This document shows, piece by piece, positions 22,118 through 33,003 of a stretch of 64,000 bases of DNA. The stretch is from Naematelia aurantialba (Eukaryota > Basidiomycota > Tremellomycetes > Tremellales > Naemateliaceae): positions 310,001 through 374,000 of the forward strand of contig JAKFAO010000002.1 in assembly GCA_021527695.1 (NCBI GenBank), in the 5' to 3' direction. Both the position numbers and the translations under genes were made by a program. The notes under the pieces are model-generated. The model was not told where the DNA came from and did not search any database. It was given only the letters and a program-made list of their open reading frames with translations. Every line of letters begins with the position of its first letter. The stretch's first letter is position 1.

Positions 22118-23994
22118 CTACGGCTTTGAGCCGGCTACTTCTGGGAAACGACCAAGTTCGAACGCTGCCTCGAGCCGCCGCAAAGCCAACTACAGGCATC
22201 TTGTCAGCGAAGAAAAGGGCACGAGGAATCAGGCAAAATCACCTTGAGAGTATCCTCCGGCTGGGTATATATGAATCTGAATCTATAATGTTGCGGATCC
22301 GCATCCAAGGCCATCGGGTTCTGGCACATCGTCATTCCTAGAAATTGCTTCGGCCCAACAGATCTAAAACTTACGATGTGCACCTTCTGATTGATCATCC
22401 GCCGCATCAACTCGCTCGTTATCGCCACTTCGCCGAGGCCTCTCTTATCCAGACCGAGAGCGGCTACGACGGGCGATAGATCCAATATAAAGTAGACGCC
22501 AGCATTCGCTTCCACGATCCTAACCCATCACCATCGTGTCAGCACTCATGAAATCTGTTCAGAGAGAATAGGGAGAATAGTCACGGTAAATGGTGGAAAC
22601 CTGCCCAGCGAGAACAAAGGCCCATTGCCTGTGCGCACAGCTGCTTATTCTCGTCTAGTACAGTAAACAGGCGCGCCTCGTCCCTCAGCACATGACTAAG
22701 CGCAGCATCCGTAGCACCACTGATTGGAGTAGCTAACATGGCCTGTTCCACTAAGGCTCGTACTCCTGCGTTCTCGGTGACCAGCAGACCAGCTTTCAGC
22801 CCAGAACAGCCAAGGTCCTTGGTCGGCCCTGCAAGGACGTATAGGCGCTGTAAGAAGGTGGAGGTTGGGTCCGACCAGATTGGCAGGGACAGAATGGAGA
22901 TGAATGGTAAGGGGGTGCGACAGGATGGTGTGGCAAAGGTCGTATAGGCGAAGACCTCGTCGACGACTAGGTGGAGCTCAAACTGGGGGATTCAGCGGTC
23001 GTCCTCTTGAGAAGGAAGGCCGGAGGGAAGGAAGGAAAAAAGGAAGAAAAGGAAGGAAGGAAGGAAGAAAGGGAGAACAGAGATTGTCATACGTACTTGC
23101 TCGGCCAGAGCGATGTAGCCCTCTATTGTTTCTCTAGGATAGCAACGGGGAATCGGGTTGTGCGGATTGCAGAGCAAGAGACAACGGACTGCCACCCCCT
23201 CTGCACGACTCGACTCGATACGCTCTCGTAATATTGGTAACACGGCAGGGGACAGCGGGTCAACGTCGGCCGGAACATGCGCCAGGACCCGTACTGCCCT
23301 AGCTGGAAAGACGATATCGCGGTCGTAGTCGTCTACGCCAAACATCTTCAGCAAGAAAGCTCTGAAAAGCATCACAACTGACGATAGTATGGCTGGTCGG
23401 GTGTCAGTGATTCACCGATATCGGGACGTCAAGAGCGTTGGCTTACCGTAGATAGCAAGACCCCTTCGCCTTGTTCACATATTGCCCAGAACAGCTGGGC
23501 GATCAGGCTTCCAATTCCGGGTCCGGGCACAGAATTCGCGCGAGTCACAGGCCGGACAGGGTGTCGATAGTTCACGTATCTCGGCAGCAGCTCGGCGAGG
23601 TTTGGGATCGACGATCGAAGCAGCGTCGTGCGGTATTTCAGGTGCTGGGACTGCAGGCTGGCTTCGTTGAGGATCTATGAGCTTGCATGAGCGTGATTCA
23701 CAGTCAATCAAGTAGCAAGCACACGCGAGTTAGCGATACATCGCGACTTTAACCTCGCTGGAGATGAACGCGAGCTCACAGGCAAAATCTTGGGCGATAA
23801 CAACGAGTTTTCAGCTGTGGACAAGTTGATCACTCCATCAGGATGCAGTTCGGAGTCATAGTACGGTCCAGAAGGTGAAGGACTACCAGAGCGCAAGTCA
23901 GTCAAGCGTGCCGCTTGGTCAGCAGAAAGGGGGCAGACTATGGAGACGGTTTGAGCGCCTTTAGGCGGTCTTTACCGCGATGCGAAGTGGACAT
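22118..23994 (-). CDS. ACC-synthase-like PLP-dependent aminotransferase
   Basis: Eight minus-strand exons: 23994-23976, 23913-23780, 23674-23447, 23392-23383 (10 nt), 23332-23097, 22982-22585, 22519-22243 and 22189-22118, about 457 residues. The order of motifs is that of the aspartate aminotransferase fold, ACC-synthase branch: HPDGVINLSTAENSL, GPGIGSLIAQLFWAICEQGE, VLLSTPYYHDYDRDIVFPAR, LLCNPHNPIPRCYPRETIEG, LHLVVDEVFAYTTF, GPTKDLGCSGLKAGLLVTEN with the PLP lysine at about residue 264, and RFRFIYTQPEDTLK. The ending LALRRLEAAFELGRFPE appears only with the last small exon. Fungal members are rarely true ACC synthases and may be general aminotransferases or cystathionine-like lyases. The 10-nt exon restores the conserved STPYY motif and frame. 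Its stop lies 94 bp from the convergent RNase H2B stop. Confidence 0.88.
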
Positions 23995-24383
23995 GCCGAC
24001 GAGGTTTCGAGTCTGACTTAGTATCCGAGATGAAAACTCGGGGCAGCAGTCAAAGTAGAATCCGGTCAACACTCTTAGGAGAGGTTCCTGTGTGGCCTCG
24101 CTGGTGTCAAATGCATGTAATGCCTCACGCAGGGGAGCCCATTTACACTACTACTACTCTCTCTGTCCAACATCGGCCTTCTCCCTGTCACGTGACCTTG
24201 TTGTTTGTTACAGGTGCAACTTACGCCTCGAGTCCCTCTCATACTCATTGATCTGTCAAGCTGGGTCTCGCCAGTTGGATGGACGCGGTCGCTAAAACGG
24301 GGCAGCGACAAATTGGCCAGGACGACTGAAGATCTACCGTGGGCTCAGGACGTCGCGTCGGAAAGTCCGCGCTCGGAAACGAG
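23995..24383. promoter_or_regulatory. divergent promoter, aminotransferase / TFIIIC gene
   Basis: 389 bp between start codons of the two genes. An upstream ATG (24280) begins a short frame that ends at 24330; it could be a uORF of the TFIIIC gene or a first exon. No TATA box is evident. Confidence 0.45.
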
Positions 24384-27300
24384 ATGAGTGGAATGCCACA
24401 AACGGAGGAGGATGCCGAGGTGGGAAGCCTCAGCTCTGGAGGTGCTAGCGAGTATGCTCCGCCAGACGACGAACCTGGACCAAGCCGCAAGGGCAAGGCT
24501 CGAGCGACCACGAACAAACTCATCGACTCGGACGACGCGATGTCGTCTGGTGCTGCCGTGGAAGAGTCTGACGTGGATGAAGAAGAAGGAGAAGACCTCA
24601 AACCAGTGACTCATTCATCGGGCCTGCCGCACAGGAAGTCTGGCGGTGGAGTGATATTCCCGCCCACATACCATTCCTCCGATCTCCATCTCTTCCCTCA
24701 AGCCTATCGACAACTCATCAAGGAAGCTTCTGCACGTCTCGCCAAGCCTGATCCCACTGCGGAGGATCTTCGCCGGGACAAGGAGCGCCTCAAGGTGCTC
24801 GATAAATTGCGTGCTACGGGTCTGGATGCGTTCCCCCATGGCCCTACGACCCCGTTTATCACTCGTCTTCTGGAGAAGCCGGGCGTAGGCAGCGAGAGGA
24901 TCAAGGTGGATCTCGACGGTGGCCGAACTCATGAACGCAAGAAGCGCACCAAGATGATCACCGATCATTCGCAGCTACTCGAGGCATGGGAGAGCTGGCA
25001 GGGAGAAGCGTGGTGGCCTGAGATGTTTGGATCGAACAGCAAGCAGAGTAAGGGGAAAGGCAGGATGTCTGCAAAGGGTGGAGGTTCGGAATTGCCCAGT
25101 GGATGGGTACATCGCTCCGAAGTCACTCTGGGGCTTGCACAGGTCGGACGGATCCCGCTGGACAAGCTGGATCTGCTCTCTGAAGAGTAGGGTCACTCCT
25201 CGGCATATAACAGCGGTCGCTGACTATCCTCAGAGCTGCCCAGCCATTTCTGCCTCGACTGGCGGAGCACACCAAAGCTCCGACAGTCAATGTGTATCTG
25301 GGACTTCATGACGACCAGAAGCCAGTCAGGTTTGGAATGTACGATGCGCATCGACTAGGTATGTTGTCATGATACGAAACAGCATCAGCTCACTAGTGGC
25401 AGAGGAGTTTGGTAACACCAAACCAGGTTCTATCTTCTATACAGGTGGGCCCATCTGGGGAATGGATTGGTGTCCAGTGTCCGATCGCGCTGCATCAGGT
25501 AAGTGCCGGTCATGATTGGGATGGAAGGGAACAGTCTTCACGAGCTTCTCTACCTGGAGAGCTGACAACATGCTGACGGTGCAGTATTCGGAGGTACGCA
25601 ATATCTCGCCGTGTCCGTCATGCCAAACATCGACGCCACTCCTGGCATCGGCCTCAAATGTGCCGCCGAGGAAACCGCAAGCATCCAGATATGGTCCATG
25701 ATCCCATCTGCGCTGGAAACAGGCGAGATGGGCCAACTGAGTTGCGACATGGTTCTCTGCGTTGAAGGAGGGTCAGGCATAGAGGTCAGGTGGATGCCTC
25801 TCGGTGCCTGTGATGAGGTTTGCGTCTCTGTCCTCTTCGATTGGAGAGGTAGCTTATGTAGCAGGTTGATCTAGCCAAGGTTGACTCTGCAGTATTACCC
25901 AAACTCGGCATACTCGGCGTCGTCCAGCTTGATGGCTCGCTCTCATTCTATGCCGTACCTCACCCAAAAGTCATCCGCCATCTCCGAGGCATGGACGACT
26001 CGTCGAAGCGGCCTTTGTATGGTCAGTCGTCCCTATTTTATCACGCTTAGTCCACTGACACCGTCAGTCCGCGTGAAGCCGCTGCTCAAGATAGAGGTGG
26101 ACGATGCGACGTGCATGTGCTTTGATTACGTCTCGGGTACGAGGGTGGCGGTGGGCTTGTCAAACGGTCAGTGCGGTGGCATGCTATGAATTCTCCAGAG
26201 CCTGGAAGATCAGCGAGAAGGATGTTACCCAGGTGCCGTTGGATAAAATGGCTGACCTTGGCGTAGGTCACTGCGGTATCTGGGGTATCGATGATGCCCT
26301 CCGAAACACCGAGGACGAGACACGTGAATCCCGTTAGACTGCTAGGAGACGTATCCGCTAATCGAGCTAGCTCTACCGAGTGCATACTTCCCTGTCGCCT
26401 TTTCGGCTATCCGCACAGTGACTGTGGGTCGACATCCGCCGCTTGATGTCCATGGTGAACCGATGTACGGCGAAGACCCATACCTTTTAATGGTTGGGTC
26501 GTACGACGGCACGGCGTCGATGGTCGATATGAGGGATCCTCGGCCGATCCACGAGCTGTACAAAATGCGAAGTCCGTCCTTGGTATCTGCTTTGCGAAAT
26601 TGAATAGCGAAATTGAATAGCAGTTGATGGGGTGTAGCACCAGTCCTAGCGTCGGCTTGGTCAAGTCAAATCGGGGCGCCGCTGAATTGCGATGTGGACT
26701 TTGCGGTCGTGTTGCAGAAAATTCGAGGACGGGGGAATTCGCGAGCGCACGTTGTCACTGTACACCGCGGGCCTGTATGGGTGCGTGTGTTGGTGTCCTT
26801 TCACGTGGGTTCATGGGAACTGATGAAGTAGTCGGCGGCGACATCGGAATACCACACGATGCTGGCTTCCGCGAGCAGTGATGGGTCAGTTATCGTCAAC
26901 TCGCTGCAAGAAGGGTACCGTCGCCGCCGGGGAGTGGTGGGTGTTTAGTTGCGGGGTGGAGGTTGCGACTGACGTGCGGCAGCCACTGGTTTGGTTAAGA
27001 CTGTACGAGGTCGACTACGACACGCACAGCGGCGACTATCGCATCGTGGATGACTATGCCCCCGAGGTGCGTGGACGTCCGGCGATCCAGCATACTCGTA
27101 CAGTTGCCAACATCCTCTTGCCGCTTGCCATTATTGTCTTACCACCTGTCATTATCGTCTTGCCTACCTCTTGCCTTACCTCTTGTCTCTTGCTATCTCG
27201 GTGTTCCGCACCCCGCTCCTCGTGCTCTGCGACAACTGCGACTTTGTGGCCCTCTCTGCCGGCGCGCTGTGGACGGGATTTGCCGCTGAGCTGACATGGA

Positions 27301-27558
27301 CAGACGATGATGCTCGAACGCGCTCTGAGGAGCAGCATGGCGCCCGGCAAGACGAAGAAGCAGGAATACGACCCGGCGCTCGTCAAGACGGCGGCCTGGG
27401 CGCCTCAGGTCGGCGTGCACAGGGTCGCGTGGAACAGCGGCGCCGGGCTGGGGCGGGCCGGCTGGCTCGCCAGTGGCGGGGCTAGTGGTTTGGCGAGGGT
27501 GGAGATGGTCGTTGGCCAGTGGAGGGATGGCGCGGTGCCAGCCGCGCTTGGGCCGTGA
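24384..27558 (+). CDS. WD40 subunit of TFIIIC (Sfc6/Tfc6-like)
   Basis: Eleven exons: 24384-25186, 25234-25358, 25397-25498, 25585-25817, 25865-26021, 26068-26232, 26346-26571, 26638-26780, 26832-26936, 26983-27066 and 27304-27558, about 798 residues. The N-terminus is acidic and disordered. From about residue 265 a beta-propeller begins: VNVYLGLHDDQKPVRFGMYD, GSIFYTGGPIWGMDWCPVSD, TQYLAVSVMPN, LGILGVVQLDGSLSFYAVPH, VGSYDGTASMVDMRDPRPIH, AHVVTVHRGPVWSAATSEYH, MLASASSDGSVIVNSL and, near the end, WLASGGASGLARVEMV. The HRGPVW and ASGGASGL blocks are typical of the TFIIIC propeller subunit that recognises B-box promoters of tRNA genes. One base seems inserted near 26168-26170 (see findings), and the last exon may also contain extra linker. 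Sure on family, moderate on some junctions. Confidence 0.8.
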
Positions 27559-27976
27559 TTGGTTTGCTTGGTACTTGATATGCGACAATGCGTTTGAGCC
27601 TTGACACTCGACTTGGCACTTGAACTTGACACTGACACTGGACACTGACGCTTGACACTGAAACTTGACACTTGACAGGGAGGAGTGACGAAGCATAGCT
27701 CTCGTCGGAATCTGCACACAAGATGCTCAGTCCAAGTGAAAGGCAGCGAAAGGCAGGAAGGCAGCGAATTCAGCAAAGGCAGCAAAGGCAGACGCCAACC
27801 CCACACCAACAGGCAATATGTATGCATGTGTCGCTGTCGCTGTCGCAGTTACCAATAGACATCACTCCCACGGCGACGTTCGTCCGCCACTGCCACTGCC
27901 GCTGCCGCTCTCCCTACCTCCCTACCATCTTACCTCCTTACCTCGTTACATCCCCACCTCGGCCCGCCGCCGCCCC
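27559..27976. other. convergent intergenic region with GACACTTGACACTG repeats
   Basis: 3' flanks of the TFIIIC gene (plus) and the large disordered protein (minus). From 27599 to 27680 imperfect TTGACACTGACACT repeats occur. From 27830 the sequence is pyrimidine-rich with CGCTGTCGCTGTCG-type repeats. No gene supported. Confidence 0.6.
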
Positions 27977-30900
27977 TTATCCCCATTCCGCTCTCGCTCT
28001 GCGAGCTCTACCAAATGGCAGCAGCCGCAACATGCTCCCACCAGCCGCACCGCCACCGTTCCCGCCATTCCCACTATTTCCGCCGGTCTCAACGTCCCTC
28101 CCGTTCCCAAGGCTACCGCCGTTCCCACCGTTTCCAAAGTTGCCACCGTTCCTAACCCCCATGAGCCTACCACCCGTAACGGCCCTACCCCCCGCGAGGC
28201 CCGTACTGCCCGCAGTAGTCCTACCGAAACCCCGCAACATCGGCTCCTTCAAGACTGGCCACTTATCGCCGATTCCCGCCTCGTCGCCACCCTTGGTCCT
28301 CCGAGAACGAGGTATCGTCTCCCTCCATCTCCTGGCCTTGACCCATTCCCCCACTGTATCTCTCCCTCTGCCCCTCCGGTTCCCAGTGCCAGCACCAATG
28401 CCAGCGCCAGTCCCAGTCCCAGTACCAGTACCATTCCCGCGTCCTCTCCATCCATCTGCTGGTTGACGTGGCTCTACAGCTCGACGTAGATCCACTGGTA
28501 CCGCATCCATAGTCTCACGGGACTGTCCGGCCCCAGCACCAGCACCTGCCCTCGCACCTGCACTTGCGTTGGCACCGCCTGTGGCCTGACGCTGCTGGAG
28601 TCGCGCATTGCGCCGCTCCGCTTTGCGGCGCCGCTTTTCGTCTTTCTCCCTCTCCCGCGCTTCCCGCTCCCGTCGCATTGCCAGCGACCGGGCTTCCGCT
28701 TCCGCCACACCACGCGCCGTCACGCCAGCCGGGAGGCTTGGATATCCTGCTGGGCGGACATCGTTGTGTCTATGCATTCCCTCCCTGAAGGGTGCGCTAG
28801 GTCCGCTCCGCCGGGGTCTGGAAGGACTCGCACGTCCGTCGTATCGACGTCGAGGAAAGACTCTGTCGAACCTCGAGCTCGGCCGCTCAGGCCTCATCAC
28901 CTCGCGACTGACACCACGTTGCGATCCTCCGCGCGAGACCATGGGCTGGTCGAGAGGTCGTGTGGCCGGCGGAGCAGGGACAACACCGCGCCGCCACCGG
29001 CGTATCGATGGGTCCTCTGCACGATATTCGCGCTCGCCGTCTCCGTCTCGCCTAGGTTCAGAGCCCATCATTCGTCTCCAAAACGATCGGGTGTTCTCTT
29101 GCCCCCGCCCCCATCCCTGCACAGGCCCCTGCCTCTGTTGTGGTATCGCTGGTCGCCCGGTATCGCGTGGAGAGAACGGGTCGATCCCGTACCTGGGTGT
29201 TTGTCCAAACGGCCCGGTCGGGACTCCTATAGGCGGCATCAGATCGAGAGGGGATTGCCTTGGCGGGCTATCCTCGAGAGACGACCCGACTGACAGGGAC
29301 CTCGGAGGACTCGGCGGGAGATGTATCGGTTGTACGGGAGACCGAACTATATCAGGTTCAGCCAGACGGCCGGGACCGATCCAGCCCTGTCTACCGGGCT
29401 GGGGGTACGCATAGGGATGTTGGAGTTGATGTATGCCTACATTGCGAGCCTGGTATGCGGGCGACATCAACGCGGGGTTCGACTTGAACGGGTCGGCAAT
29501 GTATGGCTCGAAGGGAGGGTTGGCGAACCAAGGCGTTACTAAGGGCCTTGCGCGACTGATCAACTCGATAGGAGATTTCTTGCGCTCCCGATAGGCATTA
29601 CTTGTGTCTCTCAAGGGCTGAGGACTGTACAGCTGATTTGGGTGTCCCGAGCGGCCAGAACCAAGCGACCGAACGGGAAACACGACCTGCTCAGCGGCGA
29701 CTGGAGATCGTGGCAGCTCAAGGGGTTGGTGTTGGGGTTTCGAATGCTGTAGGTCGGAGCTCGCGCGGAAACTATCTCGGATACGCCGGCCCAGACCGGG
29801 AGCCGAGGACTTGGACTGCGGCAAAGGCTTGGGCGGAACAGGCGGTGCGACAACATCGTGCTCGAGTGAAGGCTCTGCAGGAGTTTCTCGCCTCGCCCGG
29901 ACCCGGGGGCTCGAGGCGTCTCGCAGCCATGCAAGGGAGACTCGAAGCCGGCCGCGAGTGCCTGATGGAACTTCGAAGGACACATGGTCGTCGTCTTCCC
30001 GGATTGCATCGACCGAAGGCGAAGAAGGGGAGAACTGGACGTTTGGTCCGAATGATACCGCCGTCTGAGGTTGATCCATATCGGCAGAGCTCGGGTGTGG
30101 GGCGGACTGTCGTTGCCCATCGGCGGACCGGGCAGTCGGTTCCCCAATTGGTCTGCCAGATTCGAGTCTAGTCGGTGATGGAATCCTGGGGGGAGCGGCA
30201 AATGCTACTCCAACAGCTGGCATCGGTGGCGAAGGCAAGGTACTCGTAGTGATACTAGGAGGCAGCGGGTACATCGCCGGCTCAAAGTGTGCCGTCAGCG
30301 TTGTGGTCGATGCATCGCGTTGTCTTCGGCCCAGTTTGTCTTCCGTTGAGTCTAAAGGTCTAGAAAGCGCTGGACGGGGGAGCGGAAGGTGCTGGCGGTG
30401 CAGTGGGGATGAATGAGCTGGACCTGGATGACCTAGATTTGCTGAAGGTGCGCGATGCAAGTCAGTGTGAGGGCGATCTCCAACTGCATCTTCCGCCTGT
30501 CGCCTGACTTCCGGTTGACTATTATTGCGTGCTTGGCCCTGGTACGACAGTTCGGACGATGGCGTTGGCTGCCGATTTCGTAATCGCACCGTACCGGATG
30601 ATGTCTGCGACGTGCGAGACCCAAGCTCCGGTGTCACCTCACTCTTCCCGCCGGTCGATTCTTGCTGCGACCAGGGGCCCTGCTTCCTCTGGTGCGAGGA
30701 GTGCGAGCCTATTGTCCGCGGTTGAACTTCCTGATCAGTCGAGCTTGCATCTCGCGAGACCCCTGACGGCAGAGTACTGCTCTGTTGTGAGGTACCCCGA
30801 AGGGAGACAGAGTTTGGTGGTGCTCGGGGGCGGAAGGTGACGTCTTTGCGCGTAGTATCGCCAGTCTCGGAGCCGACGCGAGTCGACGGCATTACGGGAC

Positions 30901-32151
30901 GAAGACGAGGGTCCGCGCGACGCGCCGTTGCTTCTGACGGTACGGTGGTCGCTGGCAGGGGATAGCCAATGGCTGCTTTGAGTGTGCTCTCGGAGGTGAG
31001 ATGTGGCCGCGGCCATGTCTTTGGCAGAGTTTGGGCGTGAGATATAGGAGCTGGAAGGAACTAATAGCAAGTCAGCTTCATGCCAAGAGAGGAGCAGGTT
31101 GAGGCCAACTGACCTCCTCCACGGATCCCGACGCCAGTCTGGTGGGTTCATGGTGTGTCGATTTGACAGGCGACGAACCGTGAGTCACACTTCTGCTCAG
31201 CTTCTTCGGGTTGGCAGCGTTTGCACGCGACGGCTCGGGGCGAATACCGGACCGCTGATGAGACACGTCTAGGAGCACGTCTCTACTCTTTGGCCGACCA
31301 AGCAGACTGCCAAGGCGGGAAGTGCTGACCTGGCTGCTGGCCGTCGTGGCTGGAGGTGATGTTCGTTCCGCAAGCATCTCGAGCGGCAACGACAATGCTG
31401 AAGTGAGGTATGCTTCGCGCTCGGACCGCGTTGAACCAGGAGCAGACGGGTAGGTGGTAGATCTGGGCAGGGGGATGGAGTGAGGCTGAAGAGCCTGGGC
31501 ACCACTTGCGTTGGATGTTCGAGGGGCTGGAGCCTGCGCGAGCAGAGGTACTGGTGGGGTTTTCGTGTACCGCAGAAGGCGTCTTTGTGGTTGGTCTGCG
31601 GGGGTAGACAATGCAGATACAGGGCCAGGGTTGGCGGTCTTCTGCACACGCACAGGGAGAGTCTGGCTTGCAGGTGGCCTCGCGCTAGAAGCAGGTGTCG
31701 CTGATTTTGTGCTATTTCCTGTCCGCGGTGCGCTTGGGGCTCTTTGCGCATCCACCAAATCTCTCTGCCCCGATTCACCACCCAAGCGCGCCAAAACAGA
31801 TCCAGCCCGCCGCTTGTCTGCCTGCGCCTCGTCGTCACACTCGAGTCCTGCACCCTCGGATGGGCTCGGCGTTATCCATGCAGGCGTCCCGGCTGCCACT
31901 GCAACCCCGTCTGACAGCTCGCTGTGCCGAATGGCAGCCTTGTTGGGCACGACTGCCGTCCAGTGTCGGATCCGATCGCGCTTGGTCCGGTACATCTCGA
32001 TCTCGGAGGGGCTGGGTGACCATGCAGAGTACGAGATATCGGTCGTTGGGGTCTTGGCGGGGAGGGGGACTGGCGCCAGCGGTGTTGGACGCGAAGGGAA
32101 GGGGGGTAAGGGTTTGGCGGTGTTCGAGCGGGTTCCAGCAGTCGCGATCAT
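27977..32151 (-). CDS. large disordered Arg/Ser/Pro-rich protein of unknown function
   Basis: Two large exons, 32151-31114 and 31060-27977, join in phase across a 53-nt intron to give about 1373 residues. The frame stays open and is rich in Pro, Ser, Arg and Gly; a KSKSSAPGLGRRIRDSFRAS-type basic patch, PIELISRARPLVTPWFANPP, an Arg/Glu/Lys helix (AREREKDEKRRRKAERRNAR) and a Gly/Asn-rich tail (GGNFGNGGNGGSLGNG) stand out. No catalytic domain or membrane segment is seen. A possible 5' extension exists: ATG at 32283, a 48-nt exon and a 64-nt intron would add 22 residues (MKATVDEANTSLYGMY plus six residues just upstream of the 32151 ATG), but the donor (GTGTTC) is weak. Family not recognised; likely a fungal-specific regulatory or cytoskeletal scaffold, but this is a guess. 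Confidence 0.65.
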
Positions 32152-32283
32152 GATGCCTGGCCGTGGTCGATCCTGTAGCTTGATAAGGTCGGCGATGAGG
32201 ACGTGGTGCTTGTCAAAGTAAGATCAAGAGAACACGTACATCCCATACAGCGAGGTATTGGCCTCGTCAACTGTAGCCTTCAT

Positions 32284-33003
32284 AGGCGGCGCGCGGCGAA
32301 TACCATTTGAACTGCCAACCATCAACCGTCAACCTTCAACCGTGTGCTTCGTTGGCATGCACGCGAGGCGATGCCATGCGGGAACGGCCTGTTTCTCGGG
32401 TCTCGACCTGTGGTATCAGGTGACGTCCGCAGTGTGCCGGAGAAGCAAATGGGAGCGAGCACGCAGACAGCGGTTGGACGGATCGGCGCTCCGTCGTTGT
32501 TGGGGGAGAGTTGACGAGCTCAGAGTGATGGGGAGGGCAGTGTGTCTCGCAAATGCCAGTGCGCTCCCACCGCGAGGTCGGACGCCTTTGAGGCGCGTTT
32601 GTGTGACTGTTGTCCTTGTCGGCGTTGTCGTTGTGAGTTTTGAACAACGTTGAAGTCATCTTTCGCCCGTCTTCCGCAGCTATCACAATGCGCTCACACT
32701 GGCTGGAAAGGTGTCTGGAAAGAGACAAAAAGCTTTGGAAAGGGCGGAAACGACGATAACTCTGGGACGTTGTGCCTTGTTTCACCGTGAAAATACCCGA
32801 TCAATGGTGCTGCCATGTCAGCTGAAGTGACCGTCGAGTGAGCGTGCCCACTGTGTGAAAGCATTGCGCCAAGTCGGACAGGAGCAAGTAGGTGCATGTC
32901 GACTATGCATGCAGTGTCAAACGCAGAACTAGCTGGTCAGCGGCAGCATTCGGTGAGGCATTCAGCGATGCGATGAACATACCTGAGCATGATACAACAG
33001 AAC
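32284..33003. promoter_or_regulatory. upstream region of the disordered-protein gene
   Basis: About 720 bp between the minus-strand disordered protein and the 3' end of the RCC1-like gene, both on the minus strand. It should hold the promoter of the former. Frames here have no recognisable similarity. Confidence 0.5.

Noticed and set aside
22204..22242. Read-through end of the aminotransferase (DTLKVILPDSSCPFLR)
   Set aside because: Splicing to 22189 gives LALRRLEAAFELGRF, the typical helical end of the family.
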